Positions 32,803 to 42,398 of a stretch of 64,000 nt of DNA are shown here, piece by piece. Within the stretch, counting starts at the first letter, position 1. Every line of letters starts with the position of its first letter. The translations under genes and the position numbers were made by a program. The stretch spans positions 1,240,001-1,304,000 of the forward strand of contig NZ_CP194411.1 of the NCBI RefSeq assembly GCF_051603425.1. The letters run 5' to 3'. Source of the stretch: Selenomonas sputigena_A (GTDB lineage: Bacteria > Bacillota > Negativicutes > Selenomonadales > Selenomonadaceae). The notes under the pieces are model-generated. The model was not told the DNA's origin. It saw nothing but the letters and a program-made list of their open reading frames with translations, and did not search any database.

Positions 32803-33909
32803 ATGGCGAAGCGTGCAGTCTGGGCGGAGGTCGATCTCGACGCTGTGGCGCATAACTATAGGATCATCCGGGCGGCGGCTCGGGGCGGCGCGAAGCTCTG
32901 CGCCGTCGTCAAGGCGGACGCCTACGGGCATGGCGCTCTGCCTGTCGCGCGGAAGGCCGTCGAGTGCGGTGCGGACTATCTCGCTGTCGCCGTCGTCGAG
33001 GAGGCGGCGGAGCTGCGCCGCGCCGGCTTTACGATGCCGCTCCTCATCCTGGGGCTCATCGACGAGGCTGAGGCGGCCGAAGTCGTATCGCTTGGCGCGA
33101 CGCAGACGGTCGCGAGCTTCGCGCTCGCCGAGCGCCTTTCCGAGGAGGCGGCGCGCCAGGGCAGGATTGCCAAGGTGCATCTTGCCATAGATACGGGCAT
33201 GGGGCGCATCGGCGTCACGCCCGAGGAGGCGGGCACACTCGCGCGTCGGATTGCCGCTCTGCCGGGCATCGAGCTGGAGGGGGCGTACTCGCACTTCGCC
33301 ATGGCGGACGCGAGCGACAAGAGCCATGCGCGTGAGCAGCTCGCGCTCTTCCAGCTGGCGCTGGCGGGCATCGAGGCGGCCGGCATCCGTCTTGCGCTGC
33401 GCCATATCGCCGAAAGCGCGGCCATTCTCGAGCTGCCCGATACGCATTTCGACATGGTGCGCGCGGGCATCATCCAGTACGGGCTGTGGCCGAGCGAGGA
33501 GGTCGTGCATGAGGCGCGGCTGCGCCCGGCGATGAAGGTCGTCGCTAAGGTGCTGTTCCTCAAGGACGTGCCGGCAGGCAGCACCATCGGCTACGGCTGC
33601 GCCTGGCGCGCCGAAGCTGCGAGCCGCATTGCAACACTGCCCATAGGCTATGCCGACGGCTATGTCCGCGCCTTCTCCGGCAAGGCGCATGTCGAGATCA
33701 ACGGGCAGCCCGCGCCCGTCGTCGGCCGTATCTGCATGGATCAGTGCATGGTCGATGTGACGGGAATCGAAGGCGTCGAGGTGGGGACGGAGGCCGTCGT
33801 TTTCGGTTCGCCGACCTTGACCGCCGACGACCTCGCCGCTTGGCTGGGCACGATCAACTACGAGATTCCCTGCCTCATGTCGCCGCGCATCCCGCGCGTC
33901 TATCGATGA
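32803..33909 (+). CDS. alr: Alanine racemase
   Basis: 368 residues from ATG 32803 behind GGAGG. PLP Lys in CAVVKADAYGHGALP near residue 36; the catalytic Tyr in GYGCAWRAE; HIAESAAIL and RAGIIQYGLWP are family blocks. It makes D-alanine for peptidoglycan; cytosolic homodimer. A terminator follows. Confidence 0.95.
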   Translation: MAKRAVWAEVDLDAVAHNYRIIRAAARGGAKLCAVVKADAYGHGALPVARKAVECGADYLAVAVVEEAAELRRAGFTMPLLILGLIDEAEAAEVVSLGATQTVASFALAERLSEEAARQGRIAKVHLAIDTGMGRIGVTPEEAGTLARRIAALPGIELEGAYSHFAMADASDKSHAREQLALFQLALAGIEAAGIRLALRHIAESAAILELPDTHFDMVRAGIIQYGLWPSEEVVHEARLRPAMKVVAKVLFLKDVPAGSTIGYGCAWRAEAASRIATLPIGYADGYVRAFSGKAHVEINGQPAPVVGRICMDQCMVDVTGIEGVEVGTEAVVFGSPTLTADDLAAWLGTINYEIPCLMSPRIPRVYR

Positions 33910-33938
33910 AAGGCGGCAACGGCCCGCCGGGATGGAGG

Positions 33939-33972
33939 AAAAGCTGGCGCATATCATTTTGCGCCGGCTTTT
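33939..33972 (+). terminator. Terminator of serS-alr
   Basis: AAAAGCTGGCGCA / TGCGCCGGCTTTT. Confidence 0.85.
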
Positions 33973-34111
33973 CGCGCCTTGTGCATCTTTTTGCCAAAGC
34001 GCGGGACTTTTCTCGCATCCATGTCGGGCGATCATACTGGAATAACTGCTGCGGATAGAGTATAATATGAGGAGTATTATGGCGGCGTGCAGTCGGTGAA
34101 GGGAGAGCGGC

Positions 34112-35818
34112 ATGAAGGCTTATCGGTTGGAGGTTATTTTGCGCGGCAGGGGCCCTGAGGTCCGCCGGAGGATTCTTGTGCCCTCGGAGCTGACGTTCAG
34201 CCAGCTCGCGCTTGTTCTCGATTTGTCCATAGGGTGGGGGACGGAGTGGTCGTCGATGTATTCCCTGCCGGACAGGGACCTGGTATTTGCCGAGACGGAG
34301 GGCGTGAAGCGAAGAGGGATGTATGACGCCGCTTACAGCTACATTGCCAACTATATAGAAGAAACAGAGGGGTTTGTCTACCTTTGCTTTACGGAAGCCG
34401 GGGAAAAGCACTACGCGGATGTGTTCCTGGAAAAGGCTGTCGAGCCTTGGAAAGGGCGCGCTCCCGAGGTGTTGGAATGGGACGGCTTATATCCGGCGCA
34501 GAAGAATAAGGGAGCGAAGGGGAAAAAAAGCCCTTGCAGCATGGCGCAGGCCAACGAATATTTGGCTTCGTGGTGCCGCATCGATCGGCGCAGATACGAC
34601 TTCCGCACCAAGAAGGAGCTTCTCGAAGATGTGAAAGCGGGGAAGCTGGGCTTCTTCACGCGGCGGCGCACAGGAGAACGGGCGCATATGTCACCGGATT
34701 CGGTTGTGCTGGGCGCGGTCATGAAACAAGGCATCGCGGACGCGAGCGATGAGGAACGCATGCCGCCGACATTGGCGCTGATGCTGGAAGGCTTCCCGAA
34801 GGACGAGCTTTTGACGATGGCGGAAGGAAAAGGCCTGGCGGCGCGCCAGGGCACGCGCAAACAGGCGCTCATCGAGATGCTGGCGAACCACATGCTGCAG
34901 CCCGCCGTATTGGAAAATTACTTCGTCTGTCTCGGCGATGCGGAACTTCTGACCGTGCAGCGTTTTTTTGCCGACCCGGATCGTTTTGCGGACAAGGCAG
35001 GCGATTCCTTCGAAATCCTTTCCACCGCCGGCTACATCGCCGAGACGCTGGAGGGCGAGGCAGTCATGGCGCGCGAGACGGCGGAGGCGCTTCTGCCCCT
35101 CGTTGCCGGGACCAGCCCCGAACTGTACGAAAAGCGCCGCCGCCGCAGCTGGCTGCTCGACTGCGTCCTGGCCGCGAATGTGCTCTACGGCGTGACGCCG
35201 CTGGAAGTTTTGGTGCGCCTTTACGGACAGGGCAATGTCGGCAAGCTTTCGCCGGAGGAGCTTAGAAAAGAGCTGCAGGCAGTGCCGCCGGAGTTTCGGG
35301 CAGGCTCCCTGCGCCGAGGCAAGGCGTTTGTCGCGGCGGGCATTGATGAGGAGGAGATCGCCGTCATTCTCGATGAGCAGGGGGACGGAGATTTCTATAT
35401 CCCGAGCACGCAGGAGATCCCAATTTTTGCCCGGGGCGACGGCCTTACCCAAGCGGAGGACAACGAGGCGCTGTATTCGTTTTTCGAGGAAGAACTCGGC
35501 TATGACGAGGAGGAGGCCGAGGACGTGATGCGCCGCATCCTCTGGAGCTTCCTCGCGGGCGCTCCCGTTTCCTTTGTGCGCGAGCTGCTCAAGGGAGACG
35601 GTTTCCTCGATGGGGTCAAGAAGGAGCAGGACGTCATGCTGCGCCGCCTCATGAACCGGATGCACGACAACACGCGCAGCGTTGCCAACCGGGGCTTCAC
35701 AGTCAATGAGCTCAAGGAACGGCAGCGGGAGAAGCGGGAAAGAAAGGCGCAGCGGAAAAAAACTGCGCAGCAGAAAGTCGTTTTTTTGAAGGATAGGAAT
35801 AAGGGGAAATCAGATTGA
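34112..35818 (+). CDS. PRiA4_ORF3-like protein with a SAP-like region
   Basis: 568 residues. Residues 1-135 match the plasmid pRiA4b ORF-3 fold (YRLEVILRGRGPEVRRRILV, SLIGWGTEWSSMYSL-type segment with LSIGWGTEW, then a DGLYPAQ end). Around 225-260 a SAP-like helix-turn-helix (GFPKDELLTMAEGKGLAARQ) suggests nucleic-acid contact. The remainder is helical with very acidic patches (FFEEELGYDEEEAEDV) and a strongly basic C-terminus (KERQREKRERKAQRKK). Function unknown. Its stop overlaps the TTG start of ychF, so both are translated together. Confidence 0.75.
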   Translation: MKAYRLEVILRGRGPEVRRRILVPSELTFSQLALVLDLSIGWGTEWSSMYSLPDRDLVFAETEGVKRRGMYDAAYSYIANYIEETEGFVYLCFTEAGEKHYADVFLEKAVEPWKGRAPEVLEWDGLYPAQKNKGAKGKKSPCSMAQANEYLASWCRIDRRRYDFRTKKELLEDVKAGKLGFFTRRRTGERAHMSPDSVVLGAVMKQGIADASDEERMPPTLALMLEGFPKDELLTMAEGKGLAARQGTRKQALIEMLANHMLQPAVLENYFVCLGDAELLTVQRFFADPDRFADKAGDSFEILSTAGYIAETLEGEAVMARETAEALLPLVAGTSPELYEKRRRRSWLLDCVLAANVLYGVTPLEVLVRLYGQGNVGKLSPEELRKELQAVPPEFRAGSLRRGKAFVAAGIDEEEIAVILDEQGDGDFYIPSTQEIPIFARGDGLTQAEDNEALYSFFEEELGYDEEEAEDVMRRILWSFLAGAPVSFVRELLKGDGFLDGVKKEQDVMLRRLMNRMHDNTRSVANRGFTVNELKERQREKRERKAQRKKTAQQKVVFLKDRNKGKSD

Positions 35819-36921
35819 GCAATTTGGATGTAGGTATCGTGGGCTTGCCGAATGTCGGCAAGAGCACGCTTTTCAACGCGATCACGAAGGCGGGCGCCGA
35901 GGCTGCTAACTACCCTTTCTGCACGATAGAGCCGAATGTCGGCGTCGTGGACGTACCCGATGCACGTCTTCAGGCGCTGCATGAGATGTATCAGTCGAAG
36001 AAGACGACGCCGGCCTCCGTGCGCTTCGTCGATATCGCAGGGCTTGTCGCGGGCGCTTCGAAGGGCGAGGGGCTGGGTAACAAGTTCCTCGAGCACATCC
36101 GCCAAGTCGATGCGATCGCCCATGTCGTGCGCTGCTTCGAGGATACGAATATCACGCATGTCGCGGCGACGATCGATCCGGTGCGCGATATTGAGACGAT
36201 TCTGACGGAGCTTTGCCTCGCGGATCTCGAGGTGCTGGAAAAGCGCATCATGAAGCTGGCCAAACTCGCCAAGAGCGGCAGCAAGGAGGCGAAGGCCGAG
36301 GACGAAATCCTGCGCCGCATCAAGGCGGTGCTCGAGGAGGGGAAATCGGCGCGGAGCCTGGAGCTTTCCGAGGACGAGAAGGAACTCATCAAGGAGATGA
36401 ACTTCCTCACGCTGAAGCCGATGCTCTATGTCGCCAACGTCGCCGAAGAAGAGGCGGCGAAGGACGGCGAGGGCAACGCGCATGTCGCTGCCGTGCGCGA
36501 GTACGCGGCGCGGGAAGGCTCGGAGGTTGTCGTCGTTTCGGCGCGCGTGGAGTCGGAGATCGCCGAGCTGGACGGCGAGGATGCGAAGGCGTTCTTGGAG
36601 GAACTGGGGCTCAAGGAGAGCGGGCTTGACCGCTTGATCAAGGCGGCCTTCGAGCTGCTGGGGCTTTTGACGTTCCTGACGGCGGGGCCTGACGAGTGCC
36701 GTGCCTGGACGATCGTTGCGGGCACGACTGCACCGAAGGCGGCGGGAAAGATCCACTCGGATATCGAGCGAGGCTTCATCCGCGCCGAGATCGTGAACTA
36801 CGACGACCTCATGGCTGCCGGCAGCACGGCAGCTGCGAGGGAGAAGGGGCAGGTTCGCCTCGAGGGCAAGGATTATGTGATGCAGGACGGCGATGTGACG
36901 TACTTCAGGTTCAACGTGTAG
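35815..36921 (+). CDS. ychF: YchF (OLA1-type) P-loop ATPase
   Basis: 368 residues from TTG 35815. G1 GLPNVGKSTLFNAI, G2 TIEPNVGVVDVPD, G3 DIAGLVAGASKGEGLGNKFL, and the G4 position reads YVANVAEE (not NKxD), as expected for YchF, which prefers ATP. A C-terminal TGS domain ends GDVTYFRFNV. It binds ribosomes and responds to redox stress; universal housekeeping gene. Confidence 0.95.
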   Translation: MSNLDVGIVGLPNVGKSTLFNAITKAGAEAANYPFCTIEPNVGVVDVPDARLQALHEMYQSKKTTPASVRFVDIAGLVAGASKGEGLGNKFLEHIRQVDAIAHVVRCFEDTNITHVAATIDPVRDIETILTELCLADLEVLEKRIMKLAKLAKSGSKEAKAEDEILRRIKAVLEEGKSARSLELSEDEKELIKEMNFLTLKPMLYVANVAEEEAAKDGEGNAHVAAVREYAAREGSEVVVVSARVESEIAELDGEDAKAFLEELGLKESGLDRLIKAAFELLGLLTFLTAGPDECRAWTIVAGTTAPKAAGKIHSDIERGFIRAEIVNYDDLMAAGSTAAAREKGQVRLEGKDYVMQDGDVTYFRFNV

Positions 36922-36966
36922 GCCTGCCCTTCCACGGCAGGGCGAAGAGGGAACGGGGGCGGCTCT

Positions 36967-38331
36967 ATGACGGCGGAACGGCGGATTTTTTTGGCGGTGC
37001 TCATGACATCGTTCATGGGACCGTTTCTGGGAAGCTGCATCAACATCGCGATCCCGACGATCGCGGCGGAGTTTTCGCGTCCTGCGCCGGAGCTTTCGTG
37101 GCTTTCCACGGCATTCCTCCTGGGCGCGGTGTCCCTGCTTCTGCCCTTCGGCCGTCTGGCAGATGTCCTCGGGCGATGTCGCATCTACGGCGTCGGTACG
37201 GCAGCGATGGCGCTCATTTCGCTCGTCGCGGCCTTCTCGCCGTCGCTGCCGTTTCTCATCGCCATGCGCGCTTTGCAGGGACTGGCGCTTGGCATGGTGT
37301 TTTCGAGCGGCATGGCGCTCCTCGTGGTGTCGCATCCGCCGAAGGAGCGCGGCAGGGCCATCGGTTATTCGGCGGCAGCCACTTACATCGGCTTGTCGCT
37401 CGGCCCGGTGATCGGCGGGCTCGTCACGCAGTATATCAGCTGGCGGCTTCTTTTCATCCTCGCGGCGGCCGTGATCGCGGTGAGCAGCGTGCTCGTGCGC
37501 GGTGTCCGCGAGGATTGGTACGGGGAAAGAGAAGGCGGTTTTGACGTGCCTGGAGCCGTGCTGTACGCACTGGCGAGCACGCTGACGCTCTACGGTCTTT
37601 CCTCGCTTGCCGAGGCTCCGTGGATGCGCGTCCTGCTCGCCGTTGGGCTCGTATTCCTCGTGCTCTTTCTCTGGCGGGAGAAGAGGGCGCGTGCGCCGCT
37701 TCTGCAGCTCACCCTCTTCAAGAACACCGTCTTTGCCATGAGCAATCTCGCCTCGTTTTTGAACTACAGCGCGACGTATGCGATCAGCTTCCTGCTCTCG
37801 CTCTATCTGCAGCTCGTGCGCGGGCTCGACGCTTCGACAGCGGGGCTCATCATGCTGCTGCAGCCCTTGACGATGGCGATCTTGTCGCCCGTGGCGGGTG
37901 GGCTCTCCGACAAATATGAGCCGCGCCTCGTCGCGACTTTCGGCATGGCGCTGACGACACTGGGCATCGGCGGCTACTCCATGCTCGATGTGGATACGCC
38001 GTTTGCGCTTGTTGCAGCGAACTGCGTCCTCGTCGGCATCGGTTTCGGCTTCTTTTCGCCGGCGAACAACAACGCCATCATGGGCTCCGTTTCGAAGTAT
38101 CTTTACGGTGTGGCCTCGTCCATGGTCTCTGTCATGCGCATGTCAGGGCAGGCGGTGAGCATGGCCGTGGTGACGGTTCTGCTGTCGAGTGCGGCGCTTC
38201 ACGAGGCGGGCGACTGGACGGGCGGCCTTGCGGCGGCGATCCGCCTGATTTTTTCCTGTCTCACGGTATCGTGCGCCGCCGGCATCGTCGCTTCGCTGGC
38301 ACGCGGCAAACGGGAGCGCCGGGAGGAATGA
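36967..38331 (+). CDS. MFS drug-efflux-type transporter (EmrB/QacA-like)
   Basis: 454 residues with about 14 hydrophobic segments. Motif A-like LLPFGRLADVLGRCRIYG after helix 2; motif C-like region AATYIGLSLGPVIGG in helix 5. Proton-coupled antiporter of the DHA2 kind; substrate unknown. 45 nt after ychF with no terminator between. The ribosome site is weak (GGGGGCGG). Confidence 0.85.
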   Translation: MTAERRIFLAVLMTSFMGPFLGSCINIAIPTIAAEFSRPAPELSWLSTAFLLGAVSLLLPFGRLADVLGRCRIYGVGTAAMALISLVAAFSPSLPFLIAMRALQGLALGMVFSSGMALLVVSHPPKERGRAIGYSAAATYIGLSLGPVIGGLVTQYISWRLLFILAAAVIAVSSVLVRGVREDWYGEREGGFDVPGAVLYALASTLTLYGLSSLAEAPWMRVLLAVGLVFLVLFLWREKRARAPLLQLTLFKNTVFAMSNLASFLNYSATYAISFLLSLYLQLVRGLDASTAGLIMLLQPLTMAILSPVAGGLSDKYEPRLVATFGMALTTLGIGGYSMLDVDTPFALVAANCVLVGIGFGFFSPANNNAIMGSVSKYLYGVASSMVSVMRMSGQAVSMAVVTVLLSSAALHEAGDWTGGLAAAIRLIFSCLTVSCAAGIVASLARGKRERREE

Positions 38332-38390
38332 GTGCGGCTTAAGCAAAACGCATGGTTCATTCGATAGAGAAGGAAAGTGGGGTGCATTGG

Positions 38391-38579
38391 ATGGAGATGC
38401 AGCGCTATGCGGTCGGCAATATCGTGCGCATGAAGAAGAAGCATCCGTGCGGCAGCGATCTTTGGCAGATCATGCGCACAGGCGTCGATTTCGGTCTCAA
38501 ATGCCAAGGCTGCGGGCGCTTCGTGCAGATCGGGCGTGAGAAATTCCTGCGCCTCGTGCGCGGCGTCGTGGAAGAATGA
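38391..38579 (+). CDS. DUF951 protein
   Basis: 62 residues. Typical of the family: VGNIVRMKKKHPCGSDLW, DFGLKCQGCGRFV, with three Cys that could bind zinc. A small soluble protein of unknown role that in other Firmicutes is found next to ychF (from memory), as here with one gene between. The stop overlaps the next start (ATGA). Confidence 0.85.
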   Translation: MEMQRYAVGNIVRMKKKHPCGSDLWQIMRTGVDFGLKCQGCGRFVQIGREKFLRLVRGVVEE

Positions 38580-39241
38580 GTTTGAACCGGGGGGGGATTG
38601 CAGTGGCAGGGGGAAAAAATGAAAACCGCACTTTTTCGCATGCACCACTGCCTGCCTCGTCCGGCACGGCGGAAAAGCAGCTGATCGCCATCGGCGCCTC
38701 GACGGGAGGGACGGAAGCCATAGCAGCGATTTTCAAGGATCTCGCGCCGCCTTTGCCGCCGATTGTCATCGTGCAGCACATCCCGCCGCTTTTCAGCAGC
38801 TATTTCTCGCGCCGCCTCGACGCGATTTCCCGGATCTCGGTCAAGGAAGCGGAAGACGGCGACGTGCTGCAGAGCTCTCACGCTTATGTGGCGCCGGGTG
38901 GACAGCACATGAAGGTCGTGCGCCAGGGAGGGCGTCTCGCTCTCGCCTGCGCGAAGGGCGATCCCGTGAACTGGGTCTGTCCTTCGGTGGATGTGCTTTT
39001 CTTTTCCGTCGCCGAGATCGTCGGCCCTGCGGCTGTCGGCGTCATCCTGACGGGCATGGGGGCGGACGGCGCGAAGGGGCTCTTTGCTATGCGCCGCAAG
39101 GGTGCGCTGACCTTCGGGCAGGACGCGGCGTCGAGCGTCGTCTACGGTATGCCGCGCGCGGCCTTTGAGCTCGGATCCGTCGAGCGGCAGATGCCGCTGG
39201 CAGCTATCGCCGGGGCGATTCGCGTGGCTGTGCGGGGGTAG
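38576..39241 (+). CDS. Stand-alone CheB-type methylesterase domain
   Basis: 221 residues. Only the catalytic domain: nucleophile Ser in IAIGASTGGTEA, His in IVIVQHIPPLFSSYF, Asp in TGMGADGAKGL. The receiver domain that normally inhibits CheB is missing; residues 1-30 are a polar start. It would remove methyl groups from (or deamidate) chemoreceptor glutamates without phosphorylation control. An MCP gene lies 0.5 kb downstream, a likely substrate. Coupled translationally to DUF951. Confidence 0.85.
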   Translation: MSLNRGGIAVAGGKNENRTFSHAPLPASSGTAEKQLIAIGASTGGTEAIAAIFKDLAPPLPPIVIVQHIPPLFSSYFSRRLDAISRISVKEAEDGDVLQSSHAYVAPGGQHMKVVRQGGRLALACAKGDPVNWVCPSVDVLFFSVAEIVGPAAVGVILTGMGADGAKGLFAMRRKGALTFGQDAASSVVYGMPRAAFELGSVERQMPLAAIAGAIRVAVRG

Positions 39242-39325
39242 GAGACGCATCTTCGTCTGCGTCTCCTTTACTTACGATGAAAGTCCCGCAGAAAGAAAAG
39301 AGGAGGAGGAACCTCCTCTTTTCTT
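39241..39325 (+). terminator. Two terminator hairpins in series
   Basis: GGAGACGCA/TGCGTCTCC (39241-39266), then AAGAAAAGAGGAGG/CCTCCTCTTTTCTT (39293-39325). They close the ychF-to-cheB transcript. Confidence 0.8.
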
Positions 39326-39384
39326 GTGGGAAGGAAAATCTCCTTAATTTTACCAAAAAAATTTCCGATAGATACGATTAGGAA

Positions 39385-39541
39385 GGAAGCACGGATAAAA
39401 TGAAGTCCGTCAGATTGGTGCTGATTTTTTGCCCTGTCAAGGAGAAAATCCTCTGCATAGTGGTGCTATGCGGAGGATTTGTCGACGCAGGGAGGGTGGA
39501 AGAGATGCGCTAAGATGGCGTGCTGAATTCATCGTGATTCC
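39385..39541 (-). mobile_element. MITE-like element, copy 4 (157 bp)
   Basis: Ends GGAAGCACGGATAAAATGAA and (inverted) GGAATCACGATGAATTCAGC. Central hairpin AAATCCTCTGCATAG/CTATGCGGAGGATTT is perfect. No target duplication can be seen (GGAA/TTAA). It lies just after terminators, before the MCP gene. Confidence 0.85.
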
Positions 39542-39706
39542 TTAAGTCTGTCCGGCTTTATGCCAAACAAGCGACGTTCTTTACCGTCCGCTGTCCGCGA
39601 AACCGAAGGATCGGGCAGGAAGCTCTCTGCCGAAGAGAAATGGGACTGCCTTGGTTTTTTCTTGTCCGGATTTTGCGATGGATTTTTATTTTTGGAGGAA
39701 ATGGAA

Positions 39707-41674
39707 ATGAAGCTAAAACCCAAAATGCTTTTAGGCATCGGTGTGCCGCTGCTCCTGGTTTTTATCATCATGGGAGCTATTATTTACATGCTGGCCAGCG
39801 CCGGTCTCAAGAACGCAGTGGAAGTCGCTATGGAGCAGCGCGCCGGCCGTTATGAGGCGAAGATCAACGGAAATATTCAAGAGAAGCGCGCCATCGTGGA
39901 GACGATCGCACAGAACTGGAGCGAAAACATGCCCCAAGGGCAGGCCCTGCAGGAGGCCGTTTCCGAGATCGGCTCCAGGGACGGCGTGTTCGATTTCTAC
40001 GTTGGCTTCCCTGACGGCGTCTGCATAGCCAGGGAGCCGATTACGGAGGACTTCGATTCCCGTACGCGCCCTTGGTACAAGGTGGCGGCCGCTGCCAACG
40101 ACGTCCAGCTTTCGGAGGTCTATCAGACGGATTCGGACAACTCGGAGGTCGTGACGCTCTGCAAGGCGATTCGTAAGAACGGGGAGCTCATCGCTGTCAT
40201 CGGCATGGACGTTAAGCTTGATGTCCTGACAGGCGTCCTGAAGGATGTGAAGGTGGGCGAGCATGGCTCGATTTTCGTGCTCGGGCCGGACAGCGAGTTC
40301 ATTTATCATAAAAAGTTCACCATCGCGGATCCCCCGCTGAGTGAGATGGACGGCGGTGTGCACAAGGCGCTCGCAGCACGCTTCACCGCGGACGAGCCGC
40401 AGGCCTTCGAGGCGGAGTTCGCCGGCGTGGACAAGTTCTATCGCTCCATGCCGATCGGCTCTACGGGGTGGCACATCGTCATCGAGGTGCCGCAGGATGA
40501 GGCGTTTGCGGCGGCAACGCACATCTCGTATGCGATTTTCTTCATCTGCCTTGTGGCGCTCGCGCTTCTGGGCGGAATCACCTATATCATTCTGACCTCG
40601 GCCGTCACGCCGCTGAAATTCCTCTCCGAGGCGGTCGGCTATATCGCCAACGGCGATCTCACGCACAAGCTGCCGGCGACGAACCGCGCCGATGAGATCG
40701 GCGATCTGCAGAACAGCTGCAGCAAGATGGCGGTGACGCTCCATGAGATGGTAGAGAACACATCGAAGGCGTCCGAGCAGGTATCGGCTTCGGCGCAGGA
40801 GCTGACGGCAAGTGCGAACCAGACGGCGCAGGCCTCGCAGTCGGCGGCGGAGTCCGTCGTCGCCATCGCCGAGCAGGCGGCGCACCAGAACGACATTGTG
40901 GAAATGGCCGCCGAGGTCGCGGAAAACATGGGCGAGCAGACGCGCCAGATCGCGAAAGTGGTCGACGCTTCGGCGAAAGTGGCGGACGAGACGGGCCGCG
41001 CCACGAAGGAAGGGCGCGAGGCGCTCGGCAACGCCGTCCAGGGCGTCGAGAATCTCGCCTCCGGGGCGATCAAGGTTGGAGCGGCGGTGCAGAGCCTCTA
41101 CGACGGCTCGAAGAACATCTCGGAAATCAACGAGGTCATCACGAACATCTCGGGGCAGACGAAGCTCCTCGCCTTGAATGCCGCCATCGAGGCGGCGCGT
41201 GCAGGCGAGCAGGGCAAGGGCTTCGCCGTTGTGGCGGACGAAGTGCGGAAGCTTGCCGAGCAGAGCGAGCAGGCGGCGCAGGAGATCAGCACGGTCATTG
41301 GCAAGAACGCCGCACAGATCGAAAGCGCCTTCGAGCTGACCAAGAGCCAGGAAGCCGAAGTCAAGGAAAACGTCGGACAGGTACAGGCGGCGGACGAGAA
41401 GTTCGCGAGCATCGCCTCCTTCGTCGAGTCCCTGACAGGAGAAGTGGAGAAGCTCACGAAGATTACAAGCGTGATCGAGAAGGACTGCGCGAGCACCGTA
41501 AAAACCGTGCAGGAGGTCAGCGGCGTATCGCACAGCGTACAGCAGAGGGCGGCCGACGTCTCCGCCGTTTCTGAGGAGCAGGCGGCCTCGACGCAGGAAA
41601 TCGCCGCCGCGAGCCACACGCTGGCCGACCTGGCACAGCAGCTGCAGGAGGGCGTGGCCAAGTTCCGGCTTTAA
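39707..41674 (+). CDS. Methyl-accepting chemotaxis protein
   Basis: 655 residues from ATG 39707 (GGAGG eight nt before; an ATG two codons earlier is too close). Membrane helix 1 near residues 10-35; periplasmic double-Cache region about 40-270 (FDFYVGFPDGVCIAREP, RTRPWYKVAAAANDVQLSEVY are ligand-pocket blocks); helix 2 about 280-300; HAMP about 300-355; signalling domain with hairpin tip ISGQTKLLALNAAIEAARAG-EQGKGFAVVADEVRKLAE. It senses a small solute, probably an amino or organic acid, and controls CheA. Confidence 0.95.
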   Translation: MKLKPKMLLGIGVPLLLVFIIMGAIIYMLASAGLKNAVEVAMEQRAGRYEAKINGNIQEKRAIVETIAQNWSENMPQGQALQEAVSEIGSRDGVFDFYVGFPDGVCIAREPITEDFDSRTRPWYKVAAAANDVQLSEVYQTDSDNSEVVTLCKAIRKNGELIAVIGMDVKLDVLTGVLKDVKVGEHGSIFVLGPDSEFIYHKKFTIADPPLSEMDGGVHKALAARFTADEPQAFEAEFAGVDKFYRSMPIGSTGWHIVIEVPQDEAFAAATHISYAIFFICLVALALLGGITYIILTSAVTPLKFLSEAVGYIANGDLTHKLPATNRADEIGDLQNSCSKMAVTLHEMVENTSKASEQVSASAQELTASANQTAQASQSAAESVVAIAEQAAHQNDIVEMAAEVAENMGEQTRQIAKVVDASAKVADETGRATKEGREALGNAVQGVENLASGAIKVGAAVQSLYDGSKNISEINEVITNISGQTKLLALNAAIEAARAGEQGKGFAVVADEVRKLAEQSEQAAQEISTVIGKNAAQIESAFELTKSQEAEVKENVGQVQAADEKFASIASFVESLTGEVEKLTKITSVIEKDCASTVKTVQEVSGVSHSVQQRAADVSAVSEEQAASTQEIAAASHTLADLAQQLQEGVAKFRL

Positions 41675-41696
41675 AAGACAAGAGAAGAGGCGTACC

Positions 41697-42233
41697 ATGA
41701 ACGAATGTATCGAGATTATAAAGAAGCGCCGCAGCACGCGCAGTTTCCAGGCTTCGATGCCGCCGGCGGCACTCGTGCGCGAGGTCGTCGAGGCCGGGCT
41801 TTATGCGCCGTGCAGTATGGACAGCGAATCGACGCGCATCATTGTCATCACGGACAAGGATCTCAGGCAGAAGCTCTCTGAGCTCAACTGCTCGCTGGGC
41901 TATTGGAAAAAGGGCTTTGATCCATTCTACGGAGCGCCTGTCATCATTCTCGTCGTCGCCGACAAGGACGATGTGAACCATGTTTACAACGGCAGCGTCC
42001 AGCTTATGACGATGATGCTGGCGGCGGAATCCCTGGGGCTTCAGACGTGCTGGGTGCATCGCGCCAAGGAGGAGATGGAAAAGCCGCTGGGACAGGAAAT
42101 CCTCTCGCGGGCCGGAATCTTTTTCCGGCCGGGGCAGTTTGCCGGCATCGGCCATCTCGCGATCGGCTACGGGGCGGAGGAACCTGCACCGCCTGCGCCG
42201 CGCAAGGAAGGCCGCATCTCTTACATCAGCTAG
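41697..42233 (+). CDS. Nitroreductase family FMN protein
   Basis: 178 residues. Opens with the family block IIKKRRSTRSFQ (FMN phosphate contacts), then APCSMDSESTRI, and the late GHLAIGYG segment. FMN-dependent NAD(P)H oxidoreductase; physiological substrate unknown. 22 nt after the MCP gene and ahead of a strong terminator, so probably co-transcribed. Confidence 0.9.
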   Translation: MNECIEIIKKRRSTRSFQASMPPAALVREVVEAGLYAPCSMDSESTRIIVITDKDLRQKLSELNCSLGYWKKGFDPFYGAPVIILVVADKDDVNHVYNGSVQLMTMMLAAESLGLQTCWVHRAKEEMEKPLGQEILSRAGIFFRPGQFAGIGHLAIGYGAEEPAPPAPRKEGRISYIS

Positions 42234-42258
42234 GGAAGACGCTTTCTCGGCTGCAATA

Positions 42259-42323
42259 AAGAAGCCCGCCCCTTTCCCCGGCCGTTCCTGTGCGGAAGGC
42301 TGAAGAAAAGGGGCGGGCTTCTT
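42259..42323. terminator. Bidirectional terminator
   Basis: AAGAAGCCCGCCCCTTT / AAAGGGGCGGGCTTCTT, serving the nitroreductase and the convergent thrC-like gene. Confidence 0.85.
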
Positions 42324-42398
42324 GCTGCTTGCTGCAAACGCCTGCCGCATGGCGGGCAGGAAGAAAACGCCTGACGGCCGCCGCTTTTTGGAAAGGAG

